Assembly: GCA_004764695.1 (NCBI GenBank)
Contig: SMSO01000014.1
Location: 1,129,148-1,193,147, forward strand
Source of the DNA: Schizochytrium sp. TIO01
Taxonomy: Eukaryota; Sar; Bigyra; Thraustochytrida; Thraustochytriidae
Length of the DNA: 64,000 nucleotides
Direction of reading: 5' to 3'
A program made the position numbers and the translations under genes. Below, in pieces: positions 33,581-44,882 of this stretch; the first letter of the stretch is position 1, and each line of letters begins with the position of its first letter. Below the pieces are notes generated by a model that was not told the origin of the DNA, did not search any database, and was given only the letters and a program-made list of their open reading frames with translations.

Positions 33581-33955
33581 ATGAAGAAAAGGGTGGGCGG
33601 TCAGATTGCCTTTTTCGCGCTGATACAACTCAAAGCAGAGGGCGGTGATCTCGCATCTGCGCTAGATTCTCTGGGGATTCTTTCATTCATTCTTTCTTTC
33701 TTTCTTTCTTTCATTCACGAAACAGCTCATATCGTGCCAATACGCAGATACGGCGATGGCCAATTCTCAAGCCGCATCTTACTCATCGCGAGTATGCTCG
33801 TCTCAGCGTACGCATGTTCTCGCGCAAAGAGCTTCGAACGACGATCGTCAGAGCGTAGTGGAAGCAGAAAACGACCAACAGCTCGTCAAAAGAGAGCTGT
33901 GCAAACCAATTCACTAATCGGCCGATCGATTGAAACTCGGAGTGGATTGGACTGA
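33581..33955 (+). CDS. Hypothetical 124-codon frame containing a TTTC repeat, doubtful
   Basis: ATG 33581 to a stop at 33953-33955. A (TTTC)n tract (about 33690-33713) is read as a hydrophobic LSFFLSF segment, and the C-terminal half is basic (RSSERSGSRKRPTARQKRAV). No known domain is seen. The hydrophobic segment comes from a microsatellite, so the apparent membrane span should not be trusted. Confidence 0.15.
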   Translation: MKKRVGGQIAFFALIQLKAEGGDLASALDSLGILSFILSFFLSFIHETAHIVPIRRYGDGQFSSRILLIASMLVSAYACSRAKSFERRSSERSGSRKRPTARQKRAVQTNSLIGRSIETRSGLD

Positions 33956-34023
33956 TTTCACTGACAGGAAATTACAATGGAGAACCAGCATCCCGGAAGC
34001 GCGAGAGGTGGCCAATTGAGGAT

Positions 34024-34052
34024 CAATCACCAATCAATCACCAATCAATCAC

Positions 34053-34091
<39 letters not shown>

Positions 34092-34273
34092 CTAATCAAT
34101 CAATCAACCAATCGATCAATTCATGAAGAGAGGATGGAAGAAGGAAATGCAAAACCTTCGCGAGAGCAACTGTCTATGCACAGTTGATGAATCTATGCAC
34201 CGCATCTTCTCTCGCTAAGCCTGTACATCCTTAGGTTCGTTCAATCATTCATTCATTCATTCATTCATTCACT
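34024..34273. repeat. Two tetranucleotide tracts: (CAAT)n then (ATTC)n
   Basis: A (CAAT)n tract with variants covers about 34024-34112, and an (ATTC)n tract covers about 34240-34273. Both are non-coding. Confidence 0.85.
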
Positions 34274-34683
34274 CGCTCCTCCTTTTACTTTATATTTACA
34301 TTTCTATATTTATTTTAGTTTAATTAAATTAAACACTAAAAACAAAGATAAATTTGGCAATCAAAAGCAGTCGGAGTAAACTCAAGAGAGAAGTACAAAG
34401 TACATGAAGAGCCAACCAAAGTCCTGAGAAAAACCAAAAGTAAATAAATGAACTTCAATCAACCAAACGAATGCTTTGCTTCAATCAGAACTCCCTTTTC
34501 TTTGCCCTTCTGTTTGCGCTCCTTTCCCCCTTTTTCCCATGCCCGCTCTTCGTCGCTTCTCCCGCTCTTCTGTCCTTATGTCCGTAACTCTTCCATTCTC
34601 TTTCTCTTCTTCCCTCTCTTTTCTCCTTTCTCCCCACCTTAGCTGCCAACTACCTAGAAAGCTAGTAATGGTCCAATATTGAC

Positions 34684-34726
34684 AATAAATAAATAAATTA
34701 ATTAATTAATTAATTAATTAATTAAT
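34684..34726. repeat. (AAAT)n to (TTAA)n microsatellite
   Basis: Three AAAT-type units run into about eight ATTA units, entirely A+T. Confidence 0.9.
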
Positions 34727-36020
34727 GACATTGGCGTTGTTTTGGCTTTAGCTTTTGCTTTTTGCTTCTTCTCTCAAAAGACTCAGCAATAAAAGAGTCG
34801 TCTATGTCCTACTACCGCTACTCCTACCATAACTGCATCTACTCTTACCCTGCACATTACGCATGCGCAATGAATTACCTCTTGCGAGGCCTAGCATTTG
34901 GACTATGTGGGGTGCTATCAGAGCTGTTGATGAACAGCCTTCTTTCTCTGGCGGGGTGCTATGTGCCTCATAACGTTAACCATAGTACCAGTCCCCAGCC
35001 ACCGCATGTGTACTTGGCGATGGTCTTGATAGATAAAGATTATGTACTATGTATTTAGGAACCTCCTATCGCCATTAGAGTGCAATATGAAGTTGCTGTG
35101 AATCTGTGACGCACCGCTTCTTTCTTTCCCTCTTATGTGATTGTGTATTTGTTTGACATGATCACTCAATTAATTGTTCATTCATTCATTTATTCAATTA
35201 GCTATTCATTCACTTATTTTTAATTATTTCAACATTTAGTCATGAGTTGTTTATGTTTTACATTTTAAACTAAAACAACGTTTGCTCTCAATGTCTTTCT
35301 TGAGCTGCTTTTGGTGAAAGGAGAGCGACAGGAGATAATAAGAGAACAAACCAAAGGGTTCTCCGGCTTCCGCTTCTACTAATCTAATCTTGCAGTCCCT
35401 ATCCTTGCCTCTTTTTGACGAGGCACTCGAACATTACAAAGTTGGAGCTGTTTTCTCTCAGGCGAGGGTCATAATCACACACTCGCACATTCACAAGAAA
35501 GATAGATCTGCACAGCGGGTTAGCGCTGGGTTTATAGAAATGATGGTCGACGCTCAGTCTTGTCTTGTCTGGCTTTGGGCAAAGGAATCACTATGTGCGT
35601 ACAAACATACGTACGTAGCGACCGCGATTGCTCGACGATAATCGATAATCTAAATAAAGGTGATTGATTGCTCTTCGTTGCTTCTCTCTCTTTTTTTTTA
35701 TTTTATTTTATTTTTAACTAAAAATGTTTTCACCTAAAATGAAAAGTTAATCATTCTTTTGAAAAAGAAAAGTTTGAAGTCAGAAGTTATCAACTTTTTA
35801 AAGAAGGAAAGAGCTTAAAACAAAAGTGGCAAAAGAAGAGGAAGTCAATCGGTCGATCAATCGATCCGTGCAGACCGCCAAGCTTGCGCTCTGGCCGGCA
35901 CAGGCTCGGAGGAGACGCCACGGCGTACCTCCCCGCCCTCGCCGCAGACGCCTGATCCCGCCGCCTCCCACTGGCCCTCTGCGTCGGTCGGCGCTTCGGC
36001 TTTGGTCTTTCCGTTCGACC

Positions 36021-36043
36021 AGACAGACAGACAGACAGACAGA
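36021..36043. repeat. (AGAC)n microsatellite
   Basis: Nearly six perfect AGAC units at the edge of a GC-rich patch upstream of the carrier gene. Confidence 0.9.
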
Positions 36044-36604
36044 GAATAATTAACAACGACAGCCAATTTAGGAATAAGCAACCTCAATCCGGATCTCTCG
36101 GGCGCTCGGGCTCCCGCCTCGCCTCTCGCTCCGAGACAAACACCTCAGGGCGAAACCCTCTTCGCAGGACTTCGACCCGTTGTCCACGTCAGGCCGCCGC
36201 TAGAACCTCTGGCCAAGGGCCCGCCGCCTGCCTGGAATACAGCGAGGGCGGTCCGCTTGCGCCTCCCGAGAGCGCCACGCTGCGCGAACAGGGCCTCCTC
36301 GTTGGCGGTTCTCTTAGGCTTTACAGTAGGAGTTCGGTAGGAGTCACTGTGGCAAGGTACTGGTAGGAGGACTGGCTGCTGCTGGATACAGCGGAAAAGC
36401 AGAGGTCATTGACAAACTTGTTGAGACTGTATTGCACTGCGTAGCTTGCTTTGCGAATCGCAAGGCTCAGGCTGTGCTTTGCGAATCGAGAAGCTTTGAG
36501 CCACTCAAATTGCTTCCCTGATTGATTCATTGATTCGTTGATTGATTGTTTTGGAACTCTGGAATCACTTGGACTGGGATAATTCGAAAAGCGAACAAGC
36601 AAAC
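36044..36604 (+). promoter_or_regulatory. GC-rich upstream region of the carrier gene
   Basis: A GC-rich patch (about 35850-36310) precedes the carrier ATG at 36605. A plus-strand frame without an ATG is open for about 95 codons to a stop near 36333 and is rich in Pro, Arg and Ala. High GC alone can explain that. A TGATTGAT repeat lies just before the gene (about 36523-36550). The regulatory call is positional only. Confidence 0.3.
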
Positions 36605-37510
36605 ATGGGTGACGCAGGTGTATCAGCGTTTACGTCTGGCCTGGTGGCCGGCATGACGAGCTCGTTTGTGTTCTCACCAGTTGATAGGGCACTGTTTCTG
36701 TCACATGTACATAAAAGACCGTTTCTGTGTGAGTCAAACTTCGAAAAACCATTTCAAAGCGTTAACATGGTCATGTTGCAAAGAGTTATTTCATCAGGAC
36801 TGTGTTTTCCCTTGGAAGATGCAGTGCGCAGACGCTGCCCTGTCGGTGAGCGGAGCTCTTTCACACACAACTTTGTTTCCGGCACTGTTTCTGGATCCCT
36901 TATCGCAATCGTCACCAACCCACTGGCAAGTATCACCTTTCAGAAATGGAGCGCACAACACCCAGGAGGTATGATTCGCGTAGCATCAATAATGTTTCAA
37001 ACTGGTGGAATCGCTTGCTTCAACCGCGCCATTTTCACAACTCTTGCCAGGGACTTTATTTGGGGCGGAGCATTCTCGTGCCTGCGCCATGAACTCCCGA
37101 AACATCTCGCAAGGAGTCAGCAACCCCTTGTGGACCCCAATACTGGCGTGCAACTTGCTGGAGCAGTATCTTTCTTCTCCAACGTCATTGCCGCTGCCGT
37201 TGCAACACTCATATCGTCTCCCTTCAACTATGCTCGCAACCTACAGTATGCGCATGATCTCTCTCGGGGTCACTTGAGCACAACAGCTGTCTTTCGCAAC
37301 CTCTGGAGGGAAGCTCAGGAGAACAAGCTCAACACGCAGGAAAGCCGCGCATCATTTCTTGCGCGGCGTCTCACGATCGGTTGGGGAACTCTTCGTGTCT
37401 CTGTCGGCATTGCTTTCTCTAGTCAAATCTACAACCTGCTCATGGCTGAACTCTCTTCATCCAGAACAGCTGCATCCGGGTCTGCATCCCCCTCTTCTGC
37501 TGCAGCATGA
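36605..37510 (+). CDS. Mitochondrial carrier (SLC25)-like protein, divergent
   Basis: A 301-residue protein, close to the usual ~300 of the family. I chose ATG 36605 because the frame further upstream has no ATG. Three related ~100-residue units are suggested. Unit 1 has GLVAGMTSSFVFSPVDRALF (the PxD motif of carriers) and unit 2 has GTVSGSLIAIVTNPLASITFQ. Unit 3 has SFFSNVIAAAVATLISSPFNYARN. Each shows the small-residue-rich helix followed by a Pro kink typical of odd-numbered carrier helices. The second and third PxD/E signatures are degenerate (PLA and PFN), so the protein is divergent and the substrate cannot be inferred. Carriers normally act in the inner mitochondrial membrane. The C-terminal ~20 residues are Ser/Ala-rich and disordered. 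Confidence 0.7.
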   Translation: MGDAGVSAFTSGLVAGMTSSFVFSPVDRALFLSHVHKRPFLCESNFEKPFQSVNMVMLQRVISSGLCFPLEDAVRRRCPVGERSSFTHNFVSGTVSGSLIAIVTNPLASITFQKWSAQHPGGMIRVASIMFQTGGIACFNRAIFTTLARDFIWGGAFSCLRHELPKHLARSQQPLVDPNTGVQLAGAVSFFSNVIAAAVATLISSPFNYARNLQYAHDLSRGHLSTTAVFRNLWREAQENKLNTQESRASFLARRLTIGWGTLRVSVGIAFSSQIYNLLMAELSSSRTAASGSASPSSAAA

Positions 37511-38199
37511 TCCTTATAGCAAGCAACGAAGTCTCTATTGTTGCTACTAACGTTTCTGTCTCCTGCCCTATCTTACCAAAAGGTTTGTCTGTTCCTGCAC
37601 GTGGCTAGACTGACACTTTGGTATCCTTTTTTCATCTTCGTCACCATATCCTACTTCTCGTCTCTGATATACACCCTTTTAGGTATCACCAAGAATTGTT
37701 TTTGATTGTCTGTCTAGCTTCCCTCTAGTCCATCACGACCTCCTGTAAATACACCACATCTTGAGTAGGGATAATAACCCCCTTCCTTTTGTAGTTCATG
37801 CACTAAATAATTTCCCCTACCAACTGAAAAGCACAAGAGAGCCCAATTGAAGAAAAACACCGCCAATTAGTTTTTCAAATACTTGTTCACCCTGCGCATG
37901 CCTAGTACACCTTTTATTCAAACCGAATAGAATGCACCATTTATTGTTTTCTCTCTCTGGTACAAAATACTTTGTTCTCAGTTCTTTAATTCATATCAAA
38001 GCCTTACTACTTTGTGTCACTAAGATCATTTAACTATAACAACAGGCACCTTTTGGTCAAAATTCAAAGCAATTCTTGATAAAGGAAGAAAGAATGTAGT
38101 TTCAAATTGTTGTTGTACAGTTTGTGCATGATGATAATTTCATGAAAAGCTTGCTTTATTCTTTGGTTTCTAAAAAACAGGAGGCCAATTCAAAGGCAT
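37511..38199. other. Convergent intergenic region
   Basis: About 690 bases between the 3' ends of the carrier gene and the ankyrin gene. No coding frame or repeat is supported. It should hold both 3' UTRs. Confidence 0.5.
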
Positions 38200-39056
38200 T
38201 TACTCTTCTTGTTTCGATTCAGAGGGAAACAAATGAGCAGCAATGGTTGGGCCGCACAAAGCAGAGGGGAGCTTTGAAGACTTGTTCTTTAGCTTTACAT
38301 TTGCGCCATGTTCAATTAGCCACTCTGCCATCAATTGAAATCGGTTCATACAAGCAATGTGCAACGCTGTGTTACCCTTGCCATCTTGCTGGTTAACATC
38401 GACTCCTTTGGCAATGAGCTTCTGTACAATCGACAAGTGACCATCATTGGCAGCCTTATGAAGTGGTGAAGACTTTGCAACATTTTCTGCATTCACAGTA
38501 GCCCCCGCCTTCATTAATGCTTCGACGGGCTCCATGACACCCCTATAGTTGTTCAAATTATAAACAAGAAACATCACATCAACAAATTGCAAAGTTAGAC
38601 GTTTTGTCCGAAACATGCAAAACCCTACACAAGTGCAACAAAAAAAATCTTTAGGCAACTGTTTTATATAACGTACCGTTCTGCTGCGAAGTGAAGCGCG
38701 GTGTTTCCAGTGTCATCTGCAGCATTCACATTTGCACCAAGTGCTAGAAGTTTAAGCATTACAGCCTCCCGCAATTGATTACATGCATGGTGCAAAGGTC
38801 TCATACCTCCAAACCCACTAGACTCTATATCAGCTCCATGATCTAAGAGATATACCACCGCATCTACATAGCCATTCCTCGCTGCCCAGATGATTGGCTG
38901 GCACCCATAGGCATCGAGTGCATTGACATCCACTGGGTTCTTCTCGCGCTCAACCAAAGTTCTCAGGCCTCCAACATCTCCAATCCCTGCAAGTTTCCAT
39001 GGATCACTCTCGATTGCTGGAGCTTGATCCTTCTCCCCATTCTTCTTCTTGCTCAT
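38200..39056 (-). CDS. Ankyrin-repeat protein, two exons, 240 residues
   Basis: Exon 1 is 39056-38677 and exon 2 is 38542-38200, separated by a 134-nt intron (GTACGT donor, TATAG acceptor). The joined 723 nt are in frame, and the junction restores a canonical repeat (NTALHFAAERGVMEPVEALM). Five ankyrin repeats follow an N-terminal basic tail, from about residue 44: YGCQPIIWAARNGYVDAVVYLL, the degenerate MRPLHHACNQL, NTALHFAAERG, SSPLHKAANDG and NTALHIACMNR. The protein is nearly all repeats, suggesting a small protein-binding adaptor. It is divergently arranged with DNALI1 (434 bases apart), so the two may share a promoter. No specific orthologue is assigned. Confidence 0.85.
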
Positions 39057-39490
39057 CCTTCCACGCTACTCCTCAATGGCTTTATATGTCCTCTTGCGCC
39101 AACTCGCTTCGCCTTTTGATTATTGCTCTCCATGATATTTAACCAGCCATAGCACATTTCCTTACATTTCGCAGGGAATTATAACAAGTTATAGCACAGA
39201 ATGTTGCCCTTCTAAGAGTCTACATACATTCCTAATGTTATAGTTATGTACCCTTAGTAAGTCATCAACGGCTCGCTGTTCTGTCTTTGTTTGTACTAGT
39301 CACTCATGTAACAATTTAAGGGTATAATAACTCGCAACAGTCCAGGTTGGTCTGGCAAGCTCACGGCTCGCTAGCAAACTACGACATAAGGAACATCACT
39401 CCCGCTCGGCGAATTGGTCAGATTGGCAAGTAAACCTTGACTTGCCTTTATCGAGAGCTTACTTAAACAGAACTCGTAAATTGGGAAAAC
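39057..39490. promoter_or_regulatory. Divergent promoter region between the ankyrin gene and DNALI1
   Basis: 434 bases between two outward-facing ATGs (39056 minus and 39491 plus). It must contain both promoters. No TATA box or repeated motif stands out. Confidence 0.4.
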
Positions 39491-40243
39491 ATGGCAACCG
39501 AAGTACCCGAGTCGCTCCTGCGCTTGGAAGAGCCTCTCCTGGTGAGTGCTCCTACAAAAAGCAACAATGAGGCGGAGGCAGAGGCAGAGTCGAAGGAATA
39601 CAACGCTGCTCCTGGCCAGGTGCCCACTTCCACCAAGACCTCGTCTGGTAACGCGCAGACAGATGAAATTGTGAATTCCGTGCTCCCGCCGCGCACATTC
39701 TCTAAAAAAGATCACTCCAAGTGGATGCAATATACATCCAAGGAACCGGCGACTCGGCTTGACGTTATTCAGGTTCAAGAGGAACTCGATAGAAAACTTG
39801 CTGAGAGACAAGCTCGGGACAGCGGAATCTGCCCCGTTCGAGAGGACCTCTACCATCAGGGATTTGATGAGATCATTCGCCAGGTTACACTCAATCAACC
39901 TGAGCGTGGGCTCTTGCTTCTACGCGTACGAGATGAAGCACGGATGACTGTCGATGCTTACAAGACACTTTATGACAGCAGTATTGTTTTTGGCATTCGC
40001 AAACAGCTTCAAGCAGAACAGGGTATGTCTGACATGGAGGTGGAGATTAAAATGCTCGAGGAGGAGTGCAAAAATCGCGAAAACGAGGTTCTAGAGCTTC
40101 GTAATCGTGTTGAAATCATGGAGAAACGTGAAGCAGAAATCAAAGCTATCTCCGAGAAAAAACGCAAGGATGAAATCGCCTTTCTCAAGTATCAAGGCCA
40201 GAACCTCGACAAGTTCCTCAAGTCCGTTTCCGGATCCGCTTAA
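39491..40243 (+). CDS. DNALI1: Axonemal dynein light intermediate chain p28
   Basis: A 250-residue intronless protein from ATG 39491. The N terminus is acidic and variable. The family motif NSVLPPRTF (residues 62-70) is followed by KWMQYTSKEPATRLDVIQVQEELDRKL, then VREDLYHQGFDEIIRQVT and ERGLLLLRVRDEARMTVDAY. A long coiled coil (about 175-240) closes the protein. This matches p28/DNALI1, a light chain of single-headed inner-arm axonemal dyneins in motile cilia and flagella, both in order of motifs and in length (about 250-260). The gene shows the organism builds motile flagella at some stage. It converges on the EF-hand/WD40 gene with only 229 bases between stops. Confidence 0.93.
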   Translation: MATEVPESLLRLEEPLLVSAPTKSNNEAEAEAESKEYNAAPGQVPTSTKTSSGNAQTDEIVNSVLPPRTFSKKDHSKWMQYTSKEPATRLDVIQVQEELDRKLAERQARDSGICPVREDLYHQGFDEIIRQVTLNQPERGLLLLRVRDEARMTVDAYKTLYDSSIVFGIRKQLQAEQGMSDMEVEIKMLEEECKNRENEVLELRNRVEIMEKREAEIKAISEKKRKDEIAFLKYQGQNLDKFLKSVSGSA

Positions 40244-40472
40244 TCTATAGCCAATTACCTCTCTTTCTGTCTTTATACTTTAATCATCTCTTCATTTTTT
40301 CTATCTTGATCATACTTGACGACTTCTATGATGGAACATTGCTTGGCCTGTTAAGGCTACTATCTTCTACCCAAAAGTATATATCAAAGCCTTTAGTGTC
40401 TATTAAATGTTAACTTAGATTTTTGTAGAAAGAATCCTATCATGAATTTACTCTTTATTTAGATTATTTTGC

Positions 40473-43269
40473 TTATTTAAGAACACTGGATATTGACATC
40501 CAATGCTGTAACTTATCGGCTAAGTGACGTTCGCGATCTGCCCGTGTATTCGTCCTTCTCTCTTCAAATTGTGTAAGCTTGTCACCTGGGAGAGAGTGTA
40601 CAAGCGACTCACTTAAACGCGTTGGATTGATAACATTCTTAGAAGCTTGAACTCGTCTTGCTTGCATCTTGCTAGCAAGAAACCCAACTCTTGAGAACGA
40701 GATTTTCATAGACTGGTCAGCTGCCTCGGGCTCATTGCCACGAGGAGATACATTATCAGAGAATGTTAAGGAATGGGTCATGAGAGAAGCCAAGCCAGTC
40801 GTCGATGCGGCATGCGTTGTGTTTGGACCGACAATCTGAAAGTCTGGATTGCAACGCTGCTCCGCGGTTGTGGAGTTCAGGAATCGAATGCAATCTTGAC
40901 CTAGTCGAAACCTTGCTGCGGCTGTAAGACGCTGATTACTATCGATAAACTTGACTGCGCGAGCAATGCATGGATAACATGTCGTGATGTACAGATATCC
41001 TGGATATGAAAAGGCTTGTTCAAGATGGTCCAGAATAAAAATTGATTGGTTCGCAAGTGCTACCACGGGATTTGCTCGCCACCTGAAGCTTTGATCTTTG
41101 CTTTCTTGAACTTTCGTAGACGCATTCCCTCTTTCCTCTTCGTCAATCACATTATCTACTTCATCTATCCGGTTTTCAGCAATGAGACTTCCAACTTGTG
41201 CACCTGCCTCGATATCGTATAGCTGGACCTGATAACGCGTACAAGCAATAAGCAATGGAGTACCACTGACTGCGTACAATTTTGTAACTGCTATGTCTTC
41301 CGAATCAAGGGCTGTAGACGATTTTCTCTTAGGTACGCACGCCTCAAACTCCGCCAAGAAATTTCCTCCGGTTAATGATGCAGCGAAATTTTTATCTGAG
41401 AACGAAAATCCTGAGCTAGAATCTTTACGAGGGCGGATAGCAGCTGATGAAGGTGCGTCAGAGGACAGCTGGAAAAGACGCAATTTCCCATCGCTACAGC
41501 CAGCCAAAATCTGAGTACTCTGGCTAGCCCCAGATAGACCATTATTCTCCTCATCAGACTCTAGAAAATGAACAGATGTTGTGGATGATAAATGGTGCCT
41601 TAGGGTTGCGCGAGCTACACCAGCCCAAACATTCCAGACCATGATGCATCCGTCTACGAGACCAAATGCACAAAACTCAACTCCCATAGTGGACACACGT
41701 TGTGCATGGCAAAGAACACCGGAAGGCATGAAAATTGTCTTGCTGGCGGATGACATGCAATCATGTTCCTGAACTTCGTTGTCTCCATGTATATAAGTAG
41801 TAAAGAATAAACGACTCTTACAGAATAAGCCACAGACTTCTCCATGCTTGCGAGGTAGCTCAACGGTATCTCTCGACTCTATCCAAGACACAGAGTCTGA
41901 AAATCGCATATTTTCTTCTTGATTAGAGTCTTCCTCTTCATTCAGGTCTTGCAACGACCTTCCCTTTAAGCCAAGTGAACTTGATTCTGTATGACGAACT
42001 GTATATATTGCAAGATTGCGGCACGGAGCGCCTACCGAGGGGCGGTCCTGTTTCTCACCTTCAACTTTATTCATAGAGCCTTTTCCTTCAATATTAGTCT
42101 CCTCTTCGAGTGAAGCTCTTAGTACACAAGCACAAGTGAAAGATTGATCAGTGACCCATTTCGCTGCGTTTACCCATACAGACTCCACATCTGCAACGAA
42201 AGTGAATGGAGCACCTATAGTTTGCAAAGAGTTTGAAAGAACAGGATTATAAATAATAAGCTGACCTTGCACAGATTCTGTCTCAGGGCATGGATCATCC
42301 CCTTCCTTTGTTTCATCATGTGATGGTTTGTGCAATGCTACGATCAATGCGCCAGCACTCCCAAAAGAGTCGCAAGCAATGGCAGTGATCTCGCGGTCAA
42401 AAGGATGAGCAGTGGCCGAAGACTCATGCAGTGCCTCCGTCACCAGTAGAACACGACCTTCTGCAGTCCCCAAACATGTAATTCGTCCATCAGAAGAAGT
42501 AGCGGTACATGTAACACTGGTAATGGGAAATTGAGACGCATTTTTACAATCTCGCATTGAGCGCGGTAGAGATTTCATAAGTTGCAAGGTTTTAATTTGT
42601 TGTTGCAGCGCTACATCCCCCTGATTCATCGTTCGTTTAGGTTGATCAAAGCTTCCCGCACTTTGATCTTTTCCTAAGCTTGGTACACTTGATGTGGGCT
42701 GCATTTGTGAAGCCAAAACAGAATCTTGTGAGGTTCGACCCGAATTTGGCATGTTTCGTATTGATATCTCTTCCCATGCCAAATCTAGAACATCTTCTTC
42801 AAGAATTTTCAGAACCATACGATACGGTTGTGGCAACCTCCCTACACGAATTGAAGGGTTCACATAATCAGCAGGAGGTAAAACATCAAGCATTCGATAA
42901 AACTTTTGGTAATTCACGATTCCTCGGTAGTTACCAAATTTACTCACGCTATATGATTTAAAACAGGGCCATGTTAGTATAAAGCTTTTAGGATGGCTAT
43001 GCATCACTCTCCGCACAATGACAAACTTACATCAATTCCGCATCAGGTTCTTGAAGTCGTACGCCTTGGTTTTGTAACACCTTGATGAACTTTTCTCTGT
43101 CAAGATTGTGCCCTTCGTGACCATCAGAGCCTCTAGCGCTCTCAAATGCCTCCCACAATTGAATCTTGTCGTTTAAGATGCACGATCGACATCGATCACG
43201 AATAGAGCGCATCCTTCGTTTTTCTCCAAATTTAGATGTGGTCATTTTAGGTGAAGAAGTTTGCTCCAT
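40473..43269 (-). CDS. EF-hand and WD40 repeat protein, two exons, 904 residues
   Basis: Exon 1 is 43269-43031 and exon 2 is 42948-40473, separated by an 82-nt intron (GTAAGT donor, ATAG acceptor). The junction gives DAELIVSKFGNYRGIVNYQKF in frame. Residues about 30-115 form a helix-loop-helix pair of EF-hand type (LWEAFESARGSDGHEG.NLDREKFIKVL; IVSKFGNYRGIVNYQKFYRML); the calcium-binding loops are degenerate. Then a Ser-rich linker and WD40-like blades from about residue 170 to 750 (TSVTCTATSSDGRITCLGTAEGRVLLV; FGLVDGCIMVWNVW; LAGCSDGKLRLFQL). Long polar insertions break the propeller. EF-hand plus WD40 occurs in cilium-associated proteins such as the WDR49/WDR64 group, and DNALI1 is next door, but a ciliary role is inference. 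WD40 proteins scaffold complexes. Confidence 0.8.
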
Positions 43270-44882
43270 CTTGCTTTGTGGAGTGGCACGGCCACAAGGT
43301 TGCCTTAGTCTCCTCCTCGAAACTTATCCTTGCTCGGTGGTCTTCTGTTTGTTTTGCCACTTGCCTTGCGATTTGCAATCGACGTAGACAAGTTTTACTA
43401 CAATAATATGTTAAAACTAGCTGTTACGACTTGTCGTAGCTTTAGCGAGTTTGTAAGCTCCTCCAACTCCACAAAACTCGTCTCAAAGCGATGAGTATTC
43501 TCTTCCCTGAAGCACAGTAGGCGAGCAAATCCTTTGCCCAACCAAAATGCCACAGTCCGTACTGGCTGATTGTCACAGAACCAAGGCTTGGGCAGAAGCT
43601 ACGCATCGCATTTCATTTTGTTCTTTTACTTCTTTCTCATACTAACTAGTATGCAACACCTACTGGTAATAGTATGAAAGCTGTAATTCTTACAATTCTA
43701 GGACAAAAGGGTACCTGATGTCTTACCAAAGCAAAAGTTCTCTTGTGCTCTTGTAGTGTGTTTGCTCTCCAATCTAGTGAATTTCTTATTAGCTGACGCA
43801 AGTACACTAGCAAGCGGTATCATATACAATATTTACTGTTCTGTATCAGTTGCACAGCTTGCCTTCTTTTCCACTCTCTTTATGCGTTGGGTCCGTGCCG
43901 CGGCGGGCAGAGGGTAAAGTGAGTTATAATAAGACTGGATACAGTAGGTTATGAATACTCTGAATAGGTTATAGAAGCCCATAAATCAAGTATGAGTGCG
44001 CATAAGTGGGTTATAGCGAGATAGTTAAGATCTTGTTAGGCTCGCGTATGCCTCCACTAGTAGCACGAAATTGAGATGTGCAATAAAACAGACGCCTTTT
44101 TCCTCTTTTTATCGTAGAATATAATGTAGACTTGAACGGAGCCAAGAGATCTCGATCTAAAATTGGCAACTCTGGGGGTTGATGAGAAAGGTTTTCATCG
44201 GAGTCCTGCTATGCTGAAGCATGTTAGGCTACTCGCATCACAATGCACAAGGTTTGTGAAAAGTCGAGCAAATCATCAGGTGTCAAACCGAAAGAAGCAT
44301 GAATTATGATATTTAAGTTAACCGAGTGGTAGAAAATGTTAGAGAGTAGTAGTTAGGTTGTTTACAGATAAGGTGAAGAAACAAAAAACTTGACAAAAAA
44401 CAAGAGACATCAGCAGTCTATCAATACGCTGCGGAGACGCGTAGTTCTTTCGCAGGCGACAGTTTGCGCGGCATTGGTGGGAAAAAGTTGTTCGTTAGGG
44501 TCCAAGTACCCTGGAGTCGCGGCTTTCTGTCGCCAAAAACGCGTGTACTGCTTGTTCTGACGGTGGGAAAAACCACTACTGAGGGATTCCGGCGGACGAG
44601 AAAGGAAGAGCCCACTTTACGTGAGCTGAGTTTCGCTGTTTTGGTTAGGACTTTGCGGCTCGCGCAATTGTCCTAAAACATAAGTTCGTTTGTTCTTTCT
44701 CCTGTTCACTTAATCGTTGGGCTTTTCTCGTTCTAGTTGAGTTTCTCATAGTGACAAAGAAATCAGTCAACACATTAATTATTGTGTTTACAGGAATCGC
44801 AACGATTCCATAAACCTTGAGATCTTTGTAGAGTTTTCCTGAGAATCTTTGGGAGAGATAACTGCAGTCAAAGGTAGAGCCC
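43270..44882. other. Divergent intergenic region, about 1.6 kb
   Basis: It lies between the starts of the EF-hand/WD40 gene (minus) and the WW/C2HC gene (plus) and so holds both promoters. Short frames occur but none is convincing. Several GGTTATAG-like sequences are scattered around 43920-44030. Confidence 0.4.

Larger units (their letters stand above)
32830..36020. other. Gene-poor, microsatellite-rich region
   Basis: Apart from the doubtful frame at 33581 and the listed microsatellites, no gene can be supported. Sequence between the tracts is AT-rich, with stops in all frames. From about 35850 it becomes GC-rich toward the carrier gene. Confidence 0.4.

Noticed and set aside
34024-34273. 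Regularly spaced short repeats that could suggest a CRISPR array.
   Set aside because: They are simple tetranucleotide microsatellites without spacers, in a eukaryotic genome.
36542-36604. Upstream extension of the carrier protein.
   Set aside because: It lacks an ATG and reads across a TGATTGAT repeat; ATG 36605 gives the usual carrier length.
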